Shown piece after piece: positions 59,042-64,000 of a DNA stretch of 64,000 bases. The position numbers were made by a program, and so were the translations under genes. The first letter of the stretch is position 1. Each line of letters begins with the position of its first letter. Where the stretch lies: NCBI RefSeq assembly GCF_051713825.1, contig NZ_JBIOQR010000001.1, forward strand, positions 930,001-994,000. The letters run 5' to 3'. This stretch comes from Enterococcus_K sp051713825. Lineage in GTDB: Bacteria; Bacillota; Bacilli; Lactobacillales; Enterococcaceae. The notes under the pieces are model-generated. The model saw only the letters and a list, made by a program, of their open reading frames with translations, did no database searches and was not told the DNA's origin.

Positions 59042-60664
59042 ATGAACGTGGCGAAGACAGAACAAAAACAGACGCAGATAATTGATGATATCCGGAATTG
59101 TCGGACGGCGTTAGGGATTGAGCTAGGTTCTACCCGGATAAAAGCGGTTTTGATTGACTCCAGACATCAGCCGATTGCTTCGGGCAGTTTTGAATGGGAA
59201 AACCAGTTAGTTGAGGGCATTTGGACGTATAGTTTGGAGGAAATCTGGCAGGGACTTCAAGCGAGCTATCGAGAAATGGCAGCAGAAGTTTTTGCAACAT
59301 ATGACCTTTTATTGACAAAAATCGGCTCATTAGGAATTAGTGCCATGATGCATGGGTACATGGTTTTTGATAAGGAAGGGAACTTATTAGTGCCGTTTCG
59401 GACATGGCGAAATGCGATGACTGAACAAGCGGAAAAAGAATTGACGGAGATCTTTCAATTTAACATTCCACAGCGTTGGAGTATCGCACACTTATATCAA
59501 GCTATTTTAAACAAAGAAGCGCATGTGCCACAGATTGATTATTTCACGACTCTCGCAGGGTATATTCATTGGCAGTTAACTGGTGAAAAAGTCCTTGGCG
59601 TGGGGGATGCTTCTGGGATGTTTCCGATTAGTGAAGTGGGAGCTGATTATGACCAGAAAATGATGGCACAGTTCGAAGAAAAGATTGGCGCTCAAACGTT
59701 TCCTTGGCGGTTAACAGACATCTTACCGACTGTGTTATTAGCCGGTGAACAGGCTGGGTATTTAACAGAGGAAGGAGCAAAACGCTTAGATATCTCCGGC
59801 TCTTTGGAGGCAGGAATGAAGGTTTGTCCGCCAGAAGGGGATGCTGGAACGGGAATGGTCGCAACAAATAGCGTAGCCAAACGGACGGGGAATGTCTCAG
59901 CAGGTACGTCTGTTTTTGCCATGATTGTGTTAGAAAATCAATTAAAAAATGTTCATCCAGAAATTGATTTGGTAACGACGCCTTCAGGAGAAGCAGTGGC
60001 CATGGTTCATGCAAATAACTGTTCCTCAGATATTAACGCTTGGGTCAAACTGTTTGCAGAATTTATGGAAGCTATGGGGATGACTGTTGACATGAATCAT
60101 CTGTTTGAAATGTTATTTAATCAGGCTTTAAAAGGAGACCAAGATGGTGGTGGTTTGTTATCTTATGGTTATTACTCGGGGGAAAACATTACTGTCTTGA
60201 AGGAAGGGCGACCTTTATTTGTTCGGACGCCCGATAGTCGATTTACCTTGGCCAACTTCATGAGAACACACCTCTTTTCTGCATTGGGCGCTTTAAAAAT
60301 TGGCATGGATATATTAAACAAAGAAGAACAAGTTCAAATTGATAAGATATTTGGTCATGGCGGATTGTTTAAAACAAAAGAGGTTGGGCAAAAAGTCATG
60401 GCATCCGCAATGAATTCCCCTGTCTCTGTGATGGAAACGGCGGGCGAAGGTGGTGCGTGGGGGATTGCCTTATTAGCGGCATTTGTACAAAGGAAAGAGC
60501 CAACACAATCACTTGCAGAGTATTTAATGCATGAGGTATTTCATGGAGAATCAGGGAGCGAGATTGCACCTGATGAAAAAGAGATTGCCGGTTTTGAACA
60601 GTTTATCGAACGTTACAAAAAAGGATTAGCCATTGAGCAAGCAGCAGTAGAGTTTCTAAATTGA
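59042..60664 (+). CDS. araB: L-ribulokinase (FGGY family)
   Basis: A 540-residue FGGY carbohydrate kinase. The N-terminal ALGIELGSTRIKAVLID (about residues 22-38) is the first phosphate-binding loop, and GTGMVATNSVAKRTGNVSAG (about 275-294) and GHGGLFKTKEVGQKVMASAM (about 438-457) are the later ATPase motifs. Its place between araR and araD supports L-ribulose as substrate. It follows the LAB type of AraB, shorter than the Bacillus enzyme. ATG 59042 is close to GGAGGAGG; GTG 59048 has better spacing and may be the real start. Confidence 0.92.
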   Translation: MNVAKTEQKQTQIIDDIRNCRTALGIELGSTRIKAVLIDSRHQPIASGSFEWENQLVEGIWTYSLEEIWQGLQASYREMAAEVFATYDLLLTKIGSLGISAMMHGYMVFDKEGNLLVPFRTWRNAMTEQAEKELTEIFQFNIPQRWSIAHLYQAILNKEAHVPQIDYFTTLAGYIHWQLTGEKVLGVGDASGMFPISEVGADYDQKMMAQFEEKIGAQTFPWRLTDILPTVLLAGEQAGYLTEEGAKRLDISGSLEAGMKVCPPEGDAGTGMVATNSVAKRTGNVSAGTSVFAMIVLENQLKNVHPEIDLVTTPSGEAVAMVHANNCSSDINAWVKLFAEFMEAMGMTVDMNHLFEMLFNQALKGDQDGGGLLSYGYYSGENITVLKEGRPLFVRTPDSRFTLANFMRTHLFSALGALKIGMDILNKEEQVQIDKIFGHGGLFKTKEVGQKVMASAMNSPVSVMETAGEGGAWGIALLAAFVQRKEPTQSLAEYLMHEVFHGESGSEIAPDEKEIAGFEQFIERYKKGLAIEQAAVEFLN

Positions 60665-60678
60665 AAGGAGTGTCAAGG

Positions 60679-61374
60679 ATGTTAGAACAATTAAAGGAAG
60701 AAGTTTTTCAAGCCAATCTTGAACTTCCAAAACAAGGATTAATCAAATATACATGGGGAAACGTCAGTGGGATTGACCGAGAAAAAGGACTTTTTGTTAT
60801 TAAACCAAGTGGCGTCAGCTATGACAATATGAAGGCTAGTGATATGGTCGTTTGTGATCTGGCAGGAAACGTCGTGGAAGGGGAATTAAATCCTTCTTCT
60901 GATACACCAACACATGCGGTTTTGTATCAAAAATTTCCTGAGATCGGTGGAATCGTGCATACCCATTCGACTTGGGCAACGGCTTGGGCTCAGTCTGGTT
61001 TGGATGTTCCGGCCATGGGGACAACGCATGCAGATACGTTTTATGGGACAGTACCTTGTGCACGTTTCTTAACTCAAGAAGAAATTGATCGAGGATATGA
61101 AGCTGAAACAGGCCATGTGATTGTGGAAACGTTTAAAGAGAGAGGCATCCAACCACTAGAAATTCCTGGAGTTCTTTTACACGGACATGGCCCATTCACT
61201 TGGGGCAAAACGCCAAGCGATGCAGTCATGAATGCAGTCGTATTAGATGAAGTTTGTCAAACAAACTATGTGGCACGACAGTTGAACGCTTATGCACAAG
61301 AATTACCACAACGTGTCTTAGACAAACATTATTTAAGAAAACATGGGAAAGATGCGTATTACGGTCAAAAGTAG
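60679..61374 (+). CDS. araD: L-ribulose-5-phosphate 4-epimerase
   Basis: A 231-residue class II aldolase-fold epimerase, converting L-ribulose-5-phosphate to D-xylulose-5-phosphate. GNVSGID (about 28-34), KPSGVSYD (about 43-50), the metal ligands HTHSTWATAWAQ (about 95-106) and HGHGPFTWGK (His near 171) are all present. The ATG at 60679 is chosen because GAAAGGAGTG lies just upstream; a TTG at 60661 overlaps the araB end and precedes that site. It is 14 bp from the araB stop, in the same operon. Confidence 0.96.
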   Translation: MLEQLKEEVFQANLELPKQGLIKYTWGNVSGIDREKGLFVIKPSGVSYDNMKASDMVVCDLAGNVVEGELNPSSDTPTHAVLYQKFPEIGGIVHTHSTWATAWAQSGLDVPAMGTTHADTFYGTVPCARFLTQEEIDRGYEAETGHVIVETFKERGIQPLEIPGVLLHGHGPFTWGKTPSDAVMNAVVLDEVCQTNYVARQLNAYAQELPQRVLDKHYLRKHGKDAYYGQK

Positions 61375-61443
61375 ATAATCCCAAATAAAAATTTGACGAT
61401 GAATGGCGTAGCAAAAAAAATTGATAAACGAGGAGAGAATCGT

Positions 61444-62868
61444 ATGTTAGAAACAGGAAAAAAAGAATTTTGGTTTGTTGTAGGGTCACAACATTTATAC
61501 GGAGAAGAAGCCTTACAAGAAGTCAAAAGTCATGCTGAAAAATTAGTCGCAAGCTTAAATGAGAGTGGCAGCTTGCCGTATCCAATTGTTCTTCAAGAAT
61601 TGGCGGTAACGGCGGATACCATTACAAAAATTATGAAAGAAGTCAACTATCGAGAAGAAGTTGCCGGTGTAATTACCTGGATGCATACCTTCTCACCTGC
61701 TAAAATGTGGATACGCGGCACTAAGCTTCTTCAAAAACCGTTACTTCATTTGGCTACACAATATAATGAAAGTATTCCATGGAAAACCATTGATATGGAT
61801 TTCATGAATTTGAATCAATCTGCTCATGGAGATCGTGAGTATGGCTTTATTAACGCGCGTCTGAACAAACAAAATAAAATTGTTGTCGGTTACTGGGAAC
61901 GTCCGGAAGTGCAGCAACAAATTGCAGATTGGATGGATGTTGCGGTGGCTTATAATGAAAGCTTTGATATTAAAGTCGCACGCTTTGGGGATAATATGCG
62001 GAATGTCGCAGTCACTGAAGGCGATAAAGTAGAGGCACAGATTCAATTTGGTTGGACGGTTGACTATTTTGGTATCGGCGATTTAGTGGCGATTATTGAT
62101 GCGGTTAGTGACGAAGAAGTCGAAAAGACATTTGCTGAGTACAAAGAGCTCTATACGTTTGAGTATGGCGACTATGATGAAAAAACGTGGGAAGCCCATG
62201 TCAAAGTTCAAGCGAAACAAGAGATTGGCTTGCGTCGTTTCTTAGAAGCGGGTGGTTATACAGCTTTCACCACCAATTTTGAAGATTTATATGGGATGCA
62301 ACAATTGCCAGGCTTAGCTGTTCAACGTTTGATGGCTGAAGGCTACGGTTTTGCTGGCGAGGGAGATTGGAAAACAGCGGCGATTGACCGGTTGTTAAAA
62401 GTCATGGCGCGTAATTCAGAGACTGGCTTTATGGAAGATTATACTTATGAGTTAGCGGCTGGCAAAGAAGCAATCCTGCAATCACATATGATGGAGGTTG
62501 ATCCAACTCTAGCGCATACAAAACCAAGAGTTGTCGTTTCTCCTTTATCAATGGGTGATAGAGAAGACCCAGCGCGTTTGGTTTTTGATGGGAAATCAGG
62601 AGATGGTGTCGTGGTTTCAATGGCAGATTTTGGCACGCACTACAAATTATTAGTCAATGAAGTGTCTTGTTTTGAGCCAACAGAAGAAGCACCAAACCTT
62701 CCAGTTGCGCGCATCCTTTGGGAGGTCAAACCAAACTTCCATGAAGGGGTCCAAGCATGGATTGAAGCGGGCGGCGGTCACCATACTGTGGTTTCCTTGT
62801 CATTAACGACGGATCAAATTTTAACTTGGGCGAAGTTAGTTGGATTGGAAGTTGCATTGATTAAATAA
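61444..62868 (+). CDS. araA: L-arabinose isomerase
   Basis: A 474-residue isomerase converting L-arabinose to L-ribulose with Mn2+. The family start KKEFWFVVGSQHLYGEEAL, WMHTFSPAKMWI (about 96-107), EGDWKTAAIDRLLKVM, and FMEDYTYEL with metal ligands (about 335-345), and the HHTVV segment near the end are visible. The ATG at 61444 follows CGAGGAGAG; the ATG at 61399 lies before that site. It completes the arabinose pathway with araB and araD. No arabinose transporter is encoded in the window, so uptake must be encoded elsewhere. Confidence 0.97.
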   Translation: MLETGKKEFWFVVGSQHLYGEEALQEVKSHAEKLVASLNESGSLPYPIVLQELAVTADTITKIMKEVNYREEVAGVITWMHTFSPAKMWIRGTKLLQKPLLHLATQYNESIPWKTIDMDFMNLNQSAHGDREYGFINARLNKQNKIVVGYWERPEVQQQIADWMDVAVAYNESFDIKVARFGDNMRNVAVTEGDKVEAQIQFGWTVDYFGIGDLVAIIDAVSDEEVEKTFAEYKELYTFEYGDYDEKTWEAHVKVQAKQEIGLRRFLEAGGYTAFTTNFEDLYGMQQLPGLAVQRLMAEGYGFAGEGDWKTAAIDRLLKVMARNSETGFMEDYTYELAAGKEAILQSHMMEVDPTLAHTKPRVVVSPLSMGDREDPARLVFDGKSGDGVVVSMADFGTHYKLLVNEVSCFEPTEEAPNLPVARILWEVKPNFHEGVQAWIEAGGGHHTVVSLSLTTDQILTWAKLVGLEVALIK

Positions 62869-62900
62869 ACGACCGATGTAAATGAATACTTTGTGAAATC

Positions 62901-62952
62901 AAAACAGAGGATAGGGCATAGCCAAAGTTATGGCCCATCCTCTGTTTTGTTG
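62901..62952 (+). terminator. Terminator of the araBDA operon
   Basis: AAAACAGAGGATaGGGC (62901-62917) pairs with GCCCATCCTCTGTTTT, around a loop near 62918-62930. The following 62953-63120 shows no gene. Confidence 0.85.
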
Positions 62953-63120
62953 TTATCTAGGATAAATGTTGATTTTCTGTAACCAAAAATTAAGATAAAA
63001 ACGGTCATGTATCATTTTTATACTTATTGTGCGTCTGTAACCAAATCAGTTTTCTAGGGCCGACCACTTTCTTTATGGGCTGCTTAATCTGAGGAGGTTG
63101 TTCTACGCAGAGCAACGAAT

Positions 63121-63270
63121 TCATTTTGGTTTTTCTATTTTTCTGTAAAGAAATAAAACCAATATCAAAAGAAGTATAAGGAAATTTCTTATATTGGTAT
63201 CAATGGGGGCAAACCAAATAATATAAATACATAAAATAAAGTATAGGAGCGGTACGAGTTTTTTTAACAT
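63121..63270 (-). CDS. Small hydrophobic membrane protein, 49 residues
   Basis: On the minus strand, ATG at 63270 with a strong AAGGAGG site opens 49 codons to TGA. The product begins MLKKLVPLLYFILCIYIIWF and contains two hydrophobic helices (about residues 5-22 and 29-44) separated by APIDTN, ending with the basic RKIEKPK. This is a convincing two-helix small membrane protein, possibly regulatory or structural. I do not recognise it. It lies 160 bp downstream of the AraC-type gene on the same strand. Confidence 0.65.
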   Translation of the reverse strand: MLKKLVPLLYFILCIYIIWFAPIDTNIRNFLILLLILVLFLYRKIEKPK

Positions 63271-63365
63271 TCTATTGCCTCCTTATTAATAAGTACGAAG
63301 GAAATTTGCTTAATGAAATGATTGTGACTAAATATCAGTTGGCTTAGCCAAAGAAATCGCAATGG

Positions 63366-63415
63366 AGTCAAAATACCCTGTAAACGTGTCTATACGTGTA
63401 TAGGGTATTTTGACT
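63366..63415. terminator. Inverted repeat, probable terminator of the AraC-type gene
   Basis: A perfect 14-bp inverted repeat (63366-63379 with 63402-63415) lies 18 bp beyond the stop of the minus-strand regulator. The T tract is weak, so termination is probable but not certain. Confidence 0.6.
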
Positions 63416-63432
63416 TCCTAGGGATTTTGTTC

Positions 63433-64000
63433 TTACACCTCAATTTGAGAAGGCGAGACGCCATAATATTTTTTGAAGAGCTTACTAAAATGATAAGCAT
63501 CTTGATAACCGACTGCTTGTGCCACATCTCGAATCGTTAACTGATCGTTTTTTAAGAGTTCCTTAGCATGTTTTAGACGGACTTGGATGAGATAATTTAT
63601 CGGACTCATTCCTGTTGATTCTTTGAATATTTTGGACAGATGGGTCGGACTGACATACAAAATCTCAGCTAACTGTTCTAGCGTAATCTCTTGATTGTGA
63701 TGATTTTCTAGATAGTAGATGGCGTGATTGACGATATTTTGTTTTCGTTTAGCAGTTTTAGATAGTTCAACCGTGACGGTACTGCCTTGTTCGTTTTGAA
63801 GACTACGCAAAATTAACACGAGCATTTCGATGATTAAGGCTTTGACCATCAACTGAAATTCTGGCTTTTCCTCATTATATTCTTTGGTTAAGCGCCAAGC
63901 TTTATCTAAAAACGCACATTGATATTCACCTAAATCAAGCAAGGCTTCTTTGTTTGGAAAATGATTTCTCGTCAATCCATCTAAAGAGATATTGGATAAG
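63433..64000 (-). CDS. AraC family regulator, 5' end outside window
   Basis: The C-terminal 189 residues of an AraC/XylS-type regulator; the frame is open to the window edge, so the start and most of the N-terminal sensing domain are missing. The two HTH motifs are intact in the last 100 residues (EITLEQLAEILYVSPTHLSK, then LTIRDVAQAVGYQDAYHFSK and LFKKYYGVSPSQ). It is convergent with the arabinose operon, and the neighbourhood suggests a sugar regulator. A TTG at 63975 exists but is inside the domain and is not a credible start. Confidence 0.9.
   Translation of the reverse strand, partial: LSNISLDGLTRNHFPNKEALLDLGEYQCAFLDKAWRLTKEYNEEKPEFQLMVKALIIEMLVLILRSLQNEQGSTVTVELSKTAKRKQNIVNHAIYYLENHHNQEITLEQLAEILYVSPTHLSKIFKESTGMSPINYLIQVRLKHAKELLKNDQLTIRDVAQAVGYQDAYHFSKLFKKYYGVSPSQIEV

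Noticed and set aside
1..64000. tRNA or rRNA genes, prophage or complete insertion sequences
   Set aside because: I found no tRNA cloverleaf, rRNA core sequence, intact transposase or phage structural gene; only the integrase remnant at 46693-46869 hints at a former mobile element.

Overview
The window looks like a core-chromosome segment of a low-GC Firmicute of the order Lactobacillales, most likely Enterococcus or a close relative. The evidence is the gene order (miaA-hflX-glnR-glnA; pyrG, fba, murA2-rho-rpmE2; rpoY-rnjA), RNase J and the epsilon subunit RpoY, CtsR and GlnR operators, VanR/VanS-type regulators and strong AGGAGG ribosome binding sites. Assignment to a genus is inference; no rRNA or tRNA gene was seen.

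Layout. 1-8.5 kb: 3' part of radC, a cold-shock gene with a long leader, very short RBS-preceded ORFs, an RtcB-type RNA ligase, TetR-like and Mga-like regulators, small hypothetical genes, and the rpoY-rnjA pair. 9-12.5 kb: a heterodimeric ABC exporter. 12.6-20.7 kb: 123-bp direct repeats in front of a gamma-carbonic-anhydrase-like gene, clpP with a CtsR box, a glycerophosphodiesterase-miaA-hflX run, a gene broken by an in-frame TAG, and glnR-glnA with a GlnR box. 22.6-29.5 kb: a sucrose/fructo-oligosaccharide locus (LacI regulator, ROK fructokinase, two permeases, binding lipoprotein, cytoplasmic GH32 enzyme). Three copies of the palindrome GAAACGTTTC suggest one local regulator controls it; the transport ATPase is not encoded here.

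30-35 kb: an OmpR-type two-component system next to an FtsX/MacB-like ABC transporter, probably for envelope-active compounds, then a broken DeoR-family gene. 36-39 kb: pyrG with a complete CTP-sensing attenuator (transcript start GGGC), and fba. 40.5-43.4 kb: a VanR/VanS/VanY-like module without the ligase genes; its two transcription units share a nearly identical operator-promoter layout with the same 49-bp spacing. 43.7-46.7 kb: murA2-rho-rpmE2.

46.7-53.1 kb is the accessory part. It begins with remnants: the C-terminus of a tyrosine integrase, of a C39-like peptidase, of an ABC exporter ATPase domain and of an MFS transporter. These are followed by an Agr/Fsr-type LytTR regulator and GHKL kinase, preceded by a 52-codon ORF that overlaps the kinase start. 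A 1-kb AT-rich divergent region and an ABC-2 transporter come next. A short direct repeat derived from the end of an MFS gene flanks the whole regulator-transporter block. This is the best candidate here for an undescribed peptide-responsive system.

53.1-64 kb: a PTS EIIBC and GH3 beta-glucosidase pair with a divergent AraC regulator, the araR-araB-araD-araA arabinose locus with AraR operators, a missed 49-residue membrane protein, and the start of another AraC-type regulator running off the window.
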